DNA from: JBBDWR01 sp040902745
Lineage (GTDB): Bacteria > Actinomycetota > UBA4738 > HRBIN12
DNA length: 64,000 bases
Direction: 5' to 3'
Assembly (NCBI GenBank): GCA_040902745.1
Contig: JBBDWR010000013.1
Coordinates: forward strand, 62,001 to 126,000
A program made the position numbers and the translations under genes. The notes beneath the pieces are model-generated. The model saw nothing but the letters and a program-made list of their open reading frames with translations. It had not been told where the DNA came from and made no database searches. Below are positions 15,549 through 24,317 of the stretch, piece by piece. Numbering within the stretch: the stretch's first letter is position 1; every line of letters begins with the position of its first letter.

Positions 15549-18068
15549 CTATCCCGCGCCACCGGCCTTCTTGTACTTGCCGACCGTGAGGAACACCTTC
15601 GTCTTGCGCTCCACCTCTTCGTCGGGGGCGGGGTCCTGTCGCAACACGACGTCTGCCCTCTCTTCGCGGCCGACCTTCACGTACTCGATCTTCACTCGGA
15701 ACCCATCTCGACGGAGCAGCACCCGTGCGCGGTCGACCTGGGTCCCCAACAGGTAGGGGACTTCCCTGAGCCCCTTGTCGGATTCGCCCGAACTCACGTA
15801 CAGCGTGACGAACGTCGACGTGCTGCCCTCGGTGTCTCCCGCGGGGGACTGGCTCACGACGGTGCCTGCTAGCTCGTCGGCGTTCACAAGCTCCGTCGAG
15901 ACCGAATCGAACCTCGCATTCCCGAGTGTTTCGACGGCATCTGCTTGCGCCATGCCCTCGACATCCGGGACGCGCGTGGGTCCGAGGCTCGTTGCGGTCG
16001 AGAGCTGCTCGATGGGCATGTCCGCGGTCACCTTCTCCATGTAGTCCTGCCACAACGGCGCGGCGATCGTGCCTCCGTAGACCGAACCGGGGAAGTAGCC
16101 GAGCATCGGCTTCTGGTTGCCGGCGAACCCGACCCATACGGCCGTCGATAGCTGCTTCGTGTACCCCACGAACCACACGTTCTGATAGTCCTGCGACGTC
16201 CCGGTCTTACCGGCGACCGGTCGCGATCCCAGCTGCGCGGCCGCCCCCGTTCCGCCTCCGGACACGACATTTCGCAGCATGCCGGTGATCACGTTGGCCG
16301 TCTCCTCGGGCATCACTCGCTCGCAGATGGGGCGGTTACGGTAGAAGGTGTCCTCACCACGAGACACGCTCTGGATCGCGTACGGTTCGCAGTGCACACC
16401 CTCGTTCGCCCAGGTGGCGTACGCCGATGCCATCTCCAGCGGAGATGTCGACCCGGCCCCGAGCGTGATGGAGGGAGAAGCCGGGAGTTCCCCCTCGACG
16501 CCGAGATCGTGCGCCGCATCGACGATCGCCGCGGAACCGACGTCGATCGCGAGCTGAGCGAAGATCACGTTGACCGAGCCGGCAGTTGCTGCGGCAAGAT
16601 TCATGGTTCCCGCGCTCCCGCCTTCCGCGTTCTCGACACAGCCACACTCGTTGTCGCCCTCCCACTCGGGAAGCTTCAGGGGTGATTGGCCCGAATACGT
16701 CCTCGACGGAGGGACGTTCTGCCGGAAGGCTGCGAACAACGTGAAGGGCTTGAACGACGAACCGGTCGGGTGGCCGGTCGTGACGGTATCGACCTGGTCG
16801 CGCTCGTAGTTCTTCCCCGAGAGGAGCGTTCGCACGGCTCCGGTTTCGGTGTCGACGGTTGCGATGGCTGTGTCGGGATAGCTGGCCCGCGGATCCATAT
16901 GGCGTTGTGCGGCGTTCTGCGCGAACCGTTCCCATCTCGGGTCGAAGGTCGTGACGATGTCGAGCCCGCCCTGGAACAGCGTGTGCGCGCGCTGATCGAA
17001 GGTCTCCCCGAAGACGTCGTACTGATCGTTCTCCACGTCGAGGATGTCGCGAACGAGGTAGCGAACGAAGAAGGGTTCGTCCTCGGGCTTGGTGCTTCCC
17101 GCGCCGCGTGTGACATGCACGACCTTCTTGCGGGCCTTGGCGATCTCTTTGCCTCCTGCCCATCCGGCATCCTCCATCTCGTGGAGCACGACGTTGCGGC
17201 GTCGCTTCGAAACGTTGGGCCGGTCGATCGGATCGAACCGCTCGGGCGCGGCGATCAATCCCGCGAGGGTCGCCGCCTGGCCCAGCGTGAGCTTGCGGGC
17301 TGGACGGTCGAAGTAGTACTCGGAGGCGGTTCCGACCCCGTAGACGCCGTGGCCGAGGTACACCTCGTTCAGATAGAGCTCGAGGATCTCGTCCTTCGTG
17401 TATTTCTCCTCCATCCGCAGGGCGAGCCCCGCCTCTTGCAGCTTGCGTGCGTACGTATCGTCGGCGCGATCCTCCTGGCTCCCTTCGATCAGTGCGGTCT
17501 TCACCAACTGCTGCGTGATCGTGGAACCACCCTGAACGATGTTGCCCGAGAACAGATTGGCGAGAAACGCGCGAGCGATCGATTCGGCGTCGACACCGCG
17601 GTGCTCGTAGAAGTCGCGGTCCTCGATCGCGAGCACCGCCTTGCGGGCCTGTGGGGGGATCTCCTCGAGTTCCACGTACTCCCGATTGAAGGTGAGGAAC
17701 ACGGTGGCCAGCTCGGTCTTCCCGTCGTTCGCGTAGATCACCGATCGTTCGGGTGGCGCCGGGAGCCGGCGGAAGGTCGCACCTTCCGTGCGAAGCCGCT
17801 CGTTGATGCCCTTCACGGTGGCGTCGGCCCCGAGTACGGCGGGAGCGATCATCAGCGCGACGACCCCGGCGCAGAGCACGATCACGATCGCGAACAGGAA
17901 GGGCAACATCACGTAGAAGATCGGCCGGGGGCGGTCCCGGACGTGTCGCTGCGATCGCCCGGGCCCACTTCGGGGGGCGGGCTGCCACGCGTCGTCCGAA
18001 AGCCCGCCCGGCAACACCGAGCCAGGAACCGAGCGACCGGGGGACCCGGGAATCGTGCGCTTCGCCAT
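15549..18068 (-). CDS. Class A penicillin-binding protein (transglycosylase/transpeptidase) with two PASTA domains
   Basis: An 839-residue bifunctional peptidoglycan synthase. A cytoplasmic tail is followed by a membrane helix (about 49-77). The GT51 glycosyltransferase has EDRDFYEHRG with catalytic Glu149 and GGSTITQQLVK. The transpeptidase has Ser437-x-x-Lys440 (GSSFKPF), the SxN motif SVN and KTGTS. Two PASTA repeats (from VPDVEGMAQ and from REVPYLLGTQ) close the protein and probably sense wall fragments or beta-lactams. It polymerises and cross-links peptidoglycan outside the membrane. The ATG at 18068 has a TATCCT box 14 nt upstream. Confidence 0.96.
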   Translation of the reverse strand: MAKRTIPGSPGRSVPGSVLPGGLSDDAWQPAPRSGPGRSQRHVRDRPRPIFYVMLPFLFAIVIVLCAGVVALMIAPAVLGADATVKGINERLRTEGATFRRLPAPPERSVIYANDGKTELATVFLTFNREYVELEEIPPQARKAVLAIEDRDFYEHRGVDAESIARAFLANLFSGNIVQGGSTITQQLVKTALIEGSQEDRADDTYARKLQEAGLALRMEEKYTKDEILELYLNEVYLGHGVYGVGTASEYYFDRPARKLTLGQAATLAGLIAAPERFDPIDRPNVSKRRRNVVLHEMEDAGWAGGKEIAKARKKVVHVTRGAGSTKPEDEPFFVRYLVRDILDVENDQYDVFGETFDQRAHTLFQGGLDIVTTFDPRWERFAQNAAQRHMDPRASYPDTAIATVDTETGAVRTLLSGKNYERDQVDTVTTGHPTGSSFKPFTLFAAFRQNVPPSRTYSGQSPLKLPEWEGDNECGCVENAEGGSAGTMNLAAATAGSVNVIFAQLAIDVGSAAIVDAAHDLGVEGELPASPSITLGAGSTSPLEMASAYATWANEGVHCEPYAIQSVSRGEDTFYRNRPICERVMPEETANVITGMLRNVVSGGGTGAAAQLGSRPVAGKTGTSQDYQNVWFVGYTKQLSTAVWVGFAGNQKPMLGYFPGSVYGGTIAAPLWQDYMEKVTADMPIEQLSTATSLGPTRVPDVEGMAQADAVETLGNARFDSVSTELVNADELAGTVVSQSPAGDTEGSTSTFVTLYVSSGESDKGLREVPYLLGTQVDRARVLLRRDGFRVKIEYVKVGREERADVVLRQDPAPDEEVERKTKVFLTVGKYKKAGGAG

Positions 18069-18159
18069 GTGGGTTGTTTCGAAGGATAGACCTCGCAGGA
18101 GACCAACGTGTTCCCTGGGCGACGGTGGGGATCCGCGCTGCGCTCGCTACGATGGGTGG

Positions 18160-19506
18160 ATGCGGCGCTTGCCCCTCTTCCTTCTGCTGTGCGCGTTAGC
18201 CCTCGCCGGGCTGTCCGCGTCGGCGTTCGCCGCAACCTCGCGTGTCGAGGTGGTCAAGGTCAACGGCGCCCTCGACGGGGTCCTGGTGGACTACCTGCTC
18301 GGCGAGCTGGATCGTGCCGAAGCCGAGGGGAGCACGGTCGTGCTCCAACTCGATTCCTCGGGAACGCTCGACCAGGCTGCACTCCCGCTGGCGCAGCGAA
18401 TCCACGACGCCGACGTTCCCGTCGTGGTGTGGAACGGTGACGTTCCCTCCCAGGTACGGGGCGGTGCGCTCCTGGTGATGCAGGCCGCGAGCCTGGCCGC
18501 CGTCGCGCCGGGATCGCAGACCGGCCCGCTCTACCCGATCGATCTCGCGTACCCCGACAAGGCGCCGGCCGACCTCCAGGCGACGATCGACGGGTGGTAT
18601 GCGGACTTCGACAAGGGAACCGCGCCGACCCTCGAGGAGTTCGATCGACCGCTGACCGGGCAGGATGCGCTGGACGCGAACGTCGCCCAGGAGTTCGCCG
18701 CATCGATCCCGGAACTGCTCGGCAAGCTCGACGGCAGGCAGGTCATGACACTCGGGGGCCCAGTCGCCCTGGAGACTGCCTTGGCCGAAGATCCGCAGTC
18801 CGAGGACACGGTGTTGTGGACCTTCCGCGATCTCGCGCCCGTCGATCGCGTGCTGCACGCGATGACCTCCCCCTCGGCGATCTACCTGCTGCTGTGTCTC
18901 GGTTTGGCCGGCGTCGCGTTCGAGATCACCCAGCCGGGGTTCGGCTTTGCGGGGTTCGCCGGGGTCGGCTCGCTCGCCCTGGCGATCTACGGGCTGTTCG
19001 TCGTGCCGTTCAACCCGATCGGACTCGTCGTTCTCCTAGCGGGCGTCGGTCTGATGGTTCTCGACGTGCAACTGCGATCGCTCGGGTGGCGGACGTGGGC
19101 AGGTCTGGCGACGTTCGTGGTGGGATCCGTCCTCACCTTCTGGGGGACCTCGAGCCTGATCGATCTCTCGCCCTGGCTGATCGGCTCCATGACCGTCGCC
19201 TCGCTCCTCTACTACGGCTTCGCTCTCACGGTGGCGATCCAGTCGCGCGACCGCATCACGACGCAGCAGCGCGGGCTGATCGGCCTGGTGGGGGAGACCC
19301 GCAACGACCTGAACCCCGAGGGCGGGGTGTACGTGAAGGGCACGATGTGGCGCGCGCGCGCGATCGAGGGCGAGATCGCGACCGATACGCGGGTCCGAGT
19401 CCGCGGCGTCGACGGACTGGTCCTGCGGGTCGAGCCCGTTCTTGAAGGCGAGGATGTGGGCGACCCCGAGCCACCGCCGCCGGAGCCTTCTCCCGCCGGC
19501 GCTTAG
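18160..19506 (+). CDS. NfeD-like membrane protein with degenerate ClpP-type serine protease domain
   Basis: The 448-residue product has a signal peptide (RRLPLFLLLCALALAGLSAS), a ClpP/crotonase-like domain to about residue 235, four or so membrane helices (about 240-350), and a C-terminal OB-fold (GLIGLVGETRNDLNPEGGVY). This is the long NfeD architecture, thought to regulate membrane protein or stomatin turnover. Where the family normally has a catalytic Ser in an R-A-A-S-A-G segment, this protein reads PSQVRGGALLVM, and LDTPGG is replaced by LDSSGT, so the protease may be inactive. ATG 18160 lies 6 nt after TACGAT: leaderless. Confidence 0.85.
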   Translation: MRRLPLFLLLCALALAGLSASAFAATSRVEVVKVNGALDGVLVDYLLGELDRAEAEGSTVVLQLDSSGTLDQAALPLAQRIHDADVPVVVWNGDVPSQVRGGALLVMQAASLAAVAPGSQTGPLYPIDLAYPDKAPADLQATIDGWYADFDKGTAPTLEEFDRPLTGQDALDANVAQEFAASIPELLGKLDGRQVMTLGGPVALETALAEDPQSEDTVLWTFRDLAPVDRVLHAMTSPSAIYLLLCLGLAGVAFEITQPGFGFAGFAGVGSLALAIYGLFVVPFNPIGLVVLLAGVGLMVLDVQLRSLGWRTWAGLATFVVGSVLTFWGTSSLIDLSPWLIGSMTVASLLYYGFALTVAIQSRDRITTQQRGLIGLVGETRNDLNPEGGVYVKGTMWRARAIEGEIATDTRVRVRGVDGLVLRVEPVLEGEDVGDPEPPPPEPSPAGA

Positions 19507-19625
19507 GCCCAGGTCGGGGCCCGAAGGAGAACGCCTGTTCACGAGCCTGAGAATCCATCGGGGCGGGTTTCCACGAACAAGGTGGTGAGGGGCGATTCCG
19601 CGCGTCCCTCAGGAGGGCGAACCAC

Positions 19626-19922
19626 ATGGCCGGGCAGGTCCGCATCGCGTCGGACGAGGCGTGGCGTCCGCTCGCCGCCTGCAAGGGCGAGGACGCTAGC
19701 TTCTTCTTCGCACCGGGCTACTTCGAGCGTCGCGAACAGAAGGACGAGCGTGAGCGCAAGGCCAAGGCGCTGTGCGTTCGCTGCGAGGTCCGCGAGGAGT
19801 GTCTCGAGTACGCGCTCGGGATCCGAGAGGGTCACGGCGTCTGGGGTGGATTGAACGAGATGGAGCGCCGCGTAGTGCTTCGTCAGCGGGAGCTTCGCGA
19901 ACGGGAACTGCGGGCAGGCTGA
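19626..19922 (+). CDS. WhiB-family iron-sulfur transcriptional regulator
   Basis: A 98-residue protein with the four WhiB cysteines in the standard spacing: Cys19 (AACKGED), then C-x2-C-x5-C (CVRCEVREEC). A beta-turn GVWGG follows (GHGVWGGLNEMERR), with a basic C-terminal helix. WhiB proteins bind a [4Fe-4S] cluster and the housekeeping sigma factor to control division, stress or redox genes; they are confined to Actinomycetota and their phages. ATG 19626 is preceded by caggagggcg. The 119 nt upstream hold a GC-rich inverted repeat (ggccc-aggtc-ggggcc), perhaps the end of the nfeD transcript. Confidence 0.96.
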   Translation: MAGQVRIASDEAWRPLAACKGEDASFFFAPGYFERREQKDERERKAKALCVRCEVREECLEYALGIREGHGVWGGLNEMERRVVLRQRELRERELRAG

Positions 19923-19950
19923 CCCGATCCGGTCGGTATGCTCGTAGACG

Positions 19951-20424
19951 ATGGGTATCGACGAGCGCCTCGCTGAACTCAGGATCGAGCTGCCCCCGCC
20001 CCCGGCTGTCGCCGGTTCCTACGTCCCGGCCCTCGTGTCCGAAGACCTCGTCTACGTCTCGGGTCAGGTACCGTTGATCGAAGGACAGGTGCTGCACCCA
20101 GGCAAGGTCGGCGGCGACGTTTCGCTGGAGGAGGCCCAAGAGGCCGCCCACCGCTGCGCGCTGCAGGCGCTGTCGGTTCTTCGCAACGAGCTGGGTTCGC
20201 TCGATCGCATCGTTCGGATCGTGCAGGTCACGATCTACGTCGCCTCCGCCCCCGGGTTCACCGATCAGCCCAGGGTGGCCAACGCCGCGAGTGAGCTGTT
20301 CGTCGACGTGCTGGGCGAGGCCGGCAGGCACACTCGCGCGGCCGTCGGTGTTGCGGAGCTGCCATTGGGAGTGGCGGTCGAGCTTGCGCTCGTCGCGCGT
20401 GTCTCCGACGCGCCGTTCGCCTGA
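19951..20424 (+). CDS. RidA/YjgF-family protein
   Basis: The 157-residue protein has the RidA fold signatures: VYVSGQVPLIEG near the N-terminus, then ALSVLRNELGSLDRIVRIVQ, VTIYVASAPGFTDQP and GEAGRHTRAAVGVAELPLGV, where the Arg lines the active pocket. RidA proteins hydrolyse reactive enamine/imine intermediates from pyridoxal enzymes, although this longer subgroup (about 155 residues) is less well characterised. A TATGCT box 8 nt before ATG suggests a leaderless or near-leaderless transcript. It ends exactly where the convergent selB gene ends, with no spacer. Confidence 0.88.
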   Translation: MGIDERLAELRIELPPPPAVAGSYVPALVSEDLVYVSGQVPLIEGQVLHPGKVGGDVSLEEAQEAAHRCALQALSVLRNELGSLDRIVRIVQVTIYVASAPGFTDQPRVANAASELFVDVLGEAGRHTRAAVGVAELPLGVAVELALVARVSDAPFA

Positions 20425-22293
20425 TCAGAGCGGCTCGCGGGGGTACCGTAGGTCGCCCTCCCGCCTGGAGATCCCGATGCGGTCGAGGTGTTCCAGCAAC
20501 GGCACGGCGTACTTCCGTGACGTCCCGAGGCTGGCCCGGAACGCGCTGACGGAGATCCCTCCCGAAGACGATCGCAGCACCCGTTCGGCCTCGGCGATGA
20601 ACGAGGGATCGAACACGAGCTCGTTCGAGACGCGCACGAGCCGCCCGGACGCGACGGAAGCGTCGATCAGGTCCGCCGGGTGGCCCGCGGAAACGAGCTC
20701 CTGGACCGTCGGGGGTCGTTCGGGATGATGGCCGACAGCTTCCGTCAAGGACGACAGCCGCGGATCGTGATCTGAGAGCGCGACGGCGTGTGTTGCGAGG
20801 GCCACCGTCGTCGCCGTCCGGCTGAGGTCTCCGGCCGCGACGAGCTCGTCGAGGAGGAACCCCGCGAGTTCCTGGTCGCTCTTCACACCCTCTGTCTTCG
20901 CGATGAGCGTGCGGATCGTCGCCAGTTCTTCACCCGCCCGCAGGGGATGTTCGCGATGCAGCCGCGTGAGCTCACCCACGACGCGCGCCCGGACGCGATC
21001 CCGGACCGCCGGGTCGACGATCCAGGTTCCCTCGAGGTCGGGCACACCCGTGAGCACCTCCGCCTCCTCCACGCGGATGGCTCCACGTTCGTGCGCCAGA
21101 AGCTCCGGCAAGGATGAACGCGGCGCAGCAGCGCGGTGTGACAGGCGGTCGATCGTTGCCGCGACCTTCGCGCGCTCCGGACGCACATCGAGCACGCGCC
21201 CGCCTGCGACCGTCTCCCTTCGGCCGGCGTCACGGAGCACGATCGGGTCCGAGACGTCGAACACGAACGGTTCGGCGAGCTGCAGTCGCGCGAAGGTGGT
21301 CTCGCCGGGATCCACCCGGGTGCCGCCGAGGATCCGCACACGCGCATCGAGCTCCGCAGCCCCGGCATAAACCTTGAACGCCCCTCGGCCGGATATCGGG
21401 TGCGCGAGATCTCGGACCGGCGTGAGTTGTACGTCGACCACGTCGGTCACCGCCCACCGATCCGGCTGACCGACCACGACGCCCCGTCGCACATCCGACC
21501 GATCGATCCCCACGAGGTTCACGGCGACGCGAGCGACCGGAGTCGCCCGCTCGATCGGGCGCTCGTGGCTCTGCAGGCCGCGGATCCGTGCGCGGATCCC
21601 GGTCGGGAACAACTCGACCTCCTCGCCGGTCTGCAGGGGTCCGCCCGACAGGGTGCCGGTGACCACGGTGCCGGCGCCGGCGACGCTGAACACGCGATCG
21701 ACGTGGAGCCGCGGCCGCTCGACCACCTGATGCGGGGCTGCACGAGCGGTGAGGTCGTCGAGGGCCGAAACCAGTTCGTCGATCCCCTCCCCGGATGTGA
21801 TGGAGCATGCGACCATGGGCGCATCCTCGAGCACGGTGCCGGCTACGTGTTCGCGGACCTCGTCGAGCGCGATCTGACGGGTCTGCGCATCGACCAGGTC
21901 GGTCTTCGTCAATGCGATCACCCCATGGGCGCCGAGGAGATCGAGGATCGCCAGGTGTTCCTCCGACTGTGGCTTCCATCCCTCGTCTGCCGCGACGACG
22001 AACAGCACGTCTCGGACGGGTCCCACACCCGCAAGCATGTTCCGGACGAAGCGCTCGTGTCCGGGAACGTCGACGAACCCGACCTCCCGGCCGGATGGGA
22101 GCGTCGCCCACGCGAACCCCAGATCGATCGTCAGTCCCCGGCGCTTCTCCTCGGCCCACCGATCGGGCTCGATCCCGGTGAGGGCCCGGATCAACGACGA
22201 CTTGCCGTGGTCGACGTGTCCGGCGGTCGCGACCACGTGCAGGGTCGCGGTGCCCTCGTTGCTGGCGGAGGCTTCGGCCACCGACCGGCTCAC
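20425..22293 (-). CDS. selB: Selenocysteine-specific elongation factor SelB
   Basis: The 622-residue protein starts at GTG 22293, overlapping the selA stop by 4 nt. The GTPase domain carries GHVDHGKS (residues 25-32), a GLTIDLGFAW switch I segment, DVPGHERFVRNM and TKTD. Two beta-barrel domains and the winged-helix repeats that bind the SECIS hairpin of mRNA follow (C-terminal third, for example LTRLHREHPLRAGE and SLGTSRKYAVPLLEHLDR). SelB delivers Sec-tRNA(Sec) to the ribosome at UGA codons. Its presence with selA shows that this genome makes selenoproteins. Confidence 0.95.
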   Translation of the reverse strand: MSRSVAEASASNEGTATLHVVATAGHVDHGKSSLIRALTGIEPDRWAEEKRRGLTIDLGFAWATLPSGREVGFVDVPGHERFVRNMLAGVGPVRDVLFVVAADEGWKPQSEEHLAILDLLGAHGVIALTKTDLVDAQTRQIALDEVREHVAGTVLEDAPMVACSITSGEGIDELVSALDDLTARAAPHQVVERPRLHVDRVFSVAGAGTVVTGTLSGGPLQTGEEVELFPTGIRARIRGLQSHERPIERATPVARVAVNLVGIDRSDVRRGVVVGQPDRWAVTDVVDVQLTPVRDLAHPISGRGAFKVYAGAAELDARVRILGGTRVDPGETTFARLQLAEPFVFDVSDPIVLRDAGRRETVAGGRVLDVRPERAKVAATIDRLSHRAAAPRSSLPELLAHERGAIRVEEAEVLTGVPDLEGTWIVDPAVRDRVRARVVGELTRLHREHPLRAGEELATIRTLIAKTEGVKSDQELAGFLLDELVAAGDLSRTATTVALATHAVALSDHDPRLSSLTEAVGHHPERPPTVQELVSAGHPADLIDASVASGRLVRVSNELVFDPSFIAEAERVLRSSSGGISVSAFRASLGTSRKYAVPLLEHLDRIGISRREGDLRYPREPL

Positions 22294-23681
22294 GCCTCCT
22301 CGTCGGCGAGGTCGTCGGCCTCGAGGGCGTACAGGATCGCGCGCGACAGATCGTGCAGCTGATCGTCGGCGACCGTGCGGCAGTCGAGCAGCACGTTGCC
22401 GTCCTCGACACGACAGAATACCGACGGCTTCCCCGCTCGCAGCCGGGCGGCCATCGCGGGTGGGTCCGGATAGCGCACCGCCACACCCCACGAGGGGAGG
22501 GCGTACCCGGGGATCGACCCACCGCCGACCGCGGCTTCCGTCTTCTCGACGTGGGCTCCCTCGAGCTCTCCGTCGAGCTGGTGTGCAAGCGCCCGCGCCC
22601 GTTCGTGGACGGTGTCCGCGGACTCGCGGAGCATCCGCCACACGGGCAGCGACCGCCACACTCCCCGCGAATACATGCCCAAGACCGTCTCCAGGGCGGC
22701 CACCTGCATCTTGTCCACGCGCACCGCTCGCGCGATCGGATGGGTGCGCAGCTTGGCGATCAGATCGGACCGGCCGAGCACGATCCCTGCTTGCGGGCCA
22801 CCCAGCAGCTTGTCGCCGGAGAACGTGACGAGATCGGCGCCGTCGGCGAGCGCCTCGGTGGCGGAGGGCTCGTCTTTGGGGATGCCCGGCAGTCGCTCGA
22901 GCAGCCCGGAACCGAGGTCGTAGACGAAGGGCAAGCCGGCGGCGTGCGCGATCGTCGCGAGTTCCTTAGCGCCGGGCGACGCGGTGAAGCCGACGATGCG
23001 GTAGTTGCTGGGGTGCACCTTCAGTACGAGCGCGGTGTTGCCGGTGTCGATCGCCTTTCGGTAGTCCGGCGCCTTCGTTCGATTCGTCGTGCCGACCTCG
23101 ACGAGTTTGGCGCCGGAGGCGCTCATGATGTCGGGGATCCGGAACTCTCCGCCGATCTCGATCAGCTCTCCGCGCGAGACGAGCACGCCCTTGCGCCGCG
23201 CAAGCGCTGCCAGCGTCAACACGAGCGCTGCCGCGCAGTTGTTCACCACGAGGGCGTCCTGTGCGCCGGTGATCGCGGTCAGCATGCGCTCGGCGCGTGT
23301 CGTCCGCTTGCCGCGCAGACCCGTCTCGCGGTCGACCTCCAGGTCCGTATAGCCGGCAACCAGTGCCGAGTGGGCGATGGCCTCGACCGGGAGCGGCGCG
23401 CGGCCGAGTCCCGTATGCAGCACGACCCCCGTCGCGTTGATCACGGGGATCGCACCGTGGAAGGTATGTGAGGCCAGGTGCGCGGCGCGGGCCAACAGAA
23501 CATCTTCATCGGGCGGTTCTGCGCCGGAGGCTGCGCCCGTCCGCACGTCGGCGAGCACCTGCACCAGCATCGCCTTGAGCAGGGGACGTCCGAAGACCTC
23601 CACGGCGCGAGCTCCGGGCTCGGAACGCAGCACGGCGTCGACCGAGGGGATCTTCCTCCGAAGGCCGGGCTCGGCGCTCAT
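22290..23681 (-). CDS. selA: L-seryl-tRNA(Sec) selenium transferase SelA
   Basis: A 463-residue pyridoxal-phosphate enzyme. The N-terminal tRNA-binding part (LRRKIPSVDAVL) is followed by the fold-type I core with INATGVVLHTGLGRAPL, VEVGTTNRTK and the cofactor lysine Lys291 in TFSGDKLLGGPQAG, close to Lys295 in E. coli. It converts Ser-tRNA(Sec) to Sec-tRNA(Sec) with selenophosphate. selA and selB overlap (GTGA), so they are co-translated. The partners selD and selC (tRNA-Sec) are not in this window. A TAGGCT box lies 9 nt before the ATG. Confidence 0.96.
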   Translation of the reverse strand: MSAEPGLRRKIPSVDAVLRSEPGARAVEVFGRPLLKAMLVQVLADVRTGAASGAEPPDEDVLLARAAHLASHTFHGAIPVINATGVVLHTGLGRAPLPVEAIAHSALVAGYTDLEVDRETGLRGKRTTRAERMLTAITGAQDALVVNNCAAALVLTLAALARRKGVLVSRGELIEIGGEFRIPDIMSASGAKLVEVGTTNRTKAPDYRKAIDTGNTALVLKVHPSNYRIVGFTASPGAKELATIAHAAGLPFVYDLGSGLLERLPGIPKDEPSATEALADGADLVTFSGDKLLGGPQAGIVLGRSDLIAKLRTHPIARAVRVDKMQVAALETVLGMYSRGVWRSLPVWRMLRESADTVHERARALAHQLDGELEGAHVEKTEAAVGGGSIPGYALPSWGVAVRYPDPPAMAARLRAGKPSVFCRVEDGNVLLDCRTVADDQLHDLSRAILYALEADDLADEEA

Positions 23682-23733
23682 CGTGACTGGAGCCTACCGC
23701 CGCGCCGTACCTCGGCGCCCACGGGCGGGATCG

Positions 23734-24234
23734 CTACTCGCCGGTGGCGCCGTCGATCTGCTCGCGGAGGATGTCCAGATGTCCGTTGTGCCGGGCGGTC
23801 TCCTCGATCATGTGGATCAGGATCCATCGCAGGAGAACGGGCTTGCCTCCGCCAGCGGCGGCCTCGTCACACGACGCTCCGGCGATCGCCTCGTCACTTT
23901 CCCGGCATGCCTCGCGGTAGAGAGCGAAGATCGCGGTCCCCGTTTCACCGGGTTCGATCCGTAGCTCCGCGTCGGGATCCGCCTCGCTGTATGGGAACGG
24001 GATGGCTTGCTCGTCTCGGAAGACCTCGCGGAACCAGTAGCGCTCGACCCATGCAAGGTGCTTCACGAGTCCTAGCATCGTTGTTCCCGACGGCACCGTC
24101 GTGCGCATGAGGTCGGCGTCGGAGACGCCGTCGCACTTCCACAGCGCGGTGGCTCGATGGAAGTCCAGGAACTGGGTCAGCAACTCCAGCTCGGAACCGA
24201 CGGGGGCGGGGTCGGGTCGATCGCCGATGTCCAT
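23734..24234 (-). CDS. DinB/DUF664-family putative metal-dependent protein
   Basis: A 166-residue four-helix-bundle protein of the DinB superfamily (DUF664 branch): GTTMLGLVKHLAWVERYWF near residue 55, and RWILIHMIEETARHNGHLDI near the C-terminus. The three histidines (in KHLAW, IHMIEE and RHNGH) fit the DinB metal site. Relatives in actinobacteria include mycothiol-dependent transferases; the substrate here is unknown. A TAGGCT box sits 6 nt before ATG 24234, so a leaderless message is likely. Confidence 0.82.
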   Translation of the reverse strand: MDIGDRPDPAPVGSELELLTQFLDFHRATALWKCDGVSDADLMRTTVPSGTTMLGLVKHLAWVERYWFREVFRDEQAIPFPYSEADPDAELRIEPGETGTAIFALYREACRESDEAIAGASCDEAAAGGGKPVLLRWILIHMIEETARHNGHLDILREQIDGATGE

Positions 24235-24317
24235 GGGCGGAGCCTATCCCGCTTCCAGGGCATCTGATGTCCGCCGGTTGGGCGTTCGCGGGGAGGTTCT
24301 GCGAAGATACGGCTCGC

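Noticed and set aside
20425..24260. tRNA-Sec (selC) near selA/selB
   Set aside because: I scanned the intergenic stretches and found no tRNA-like fold with a UCA anticodon and long variable arm.
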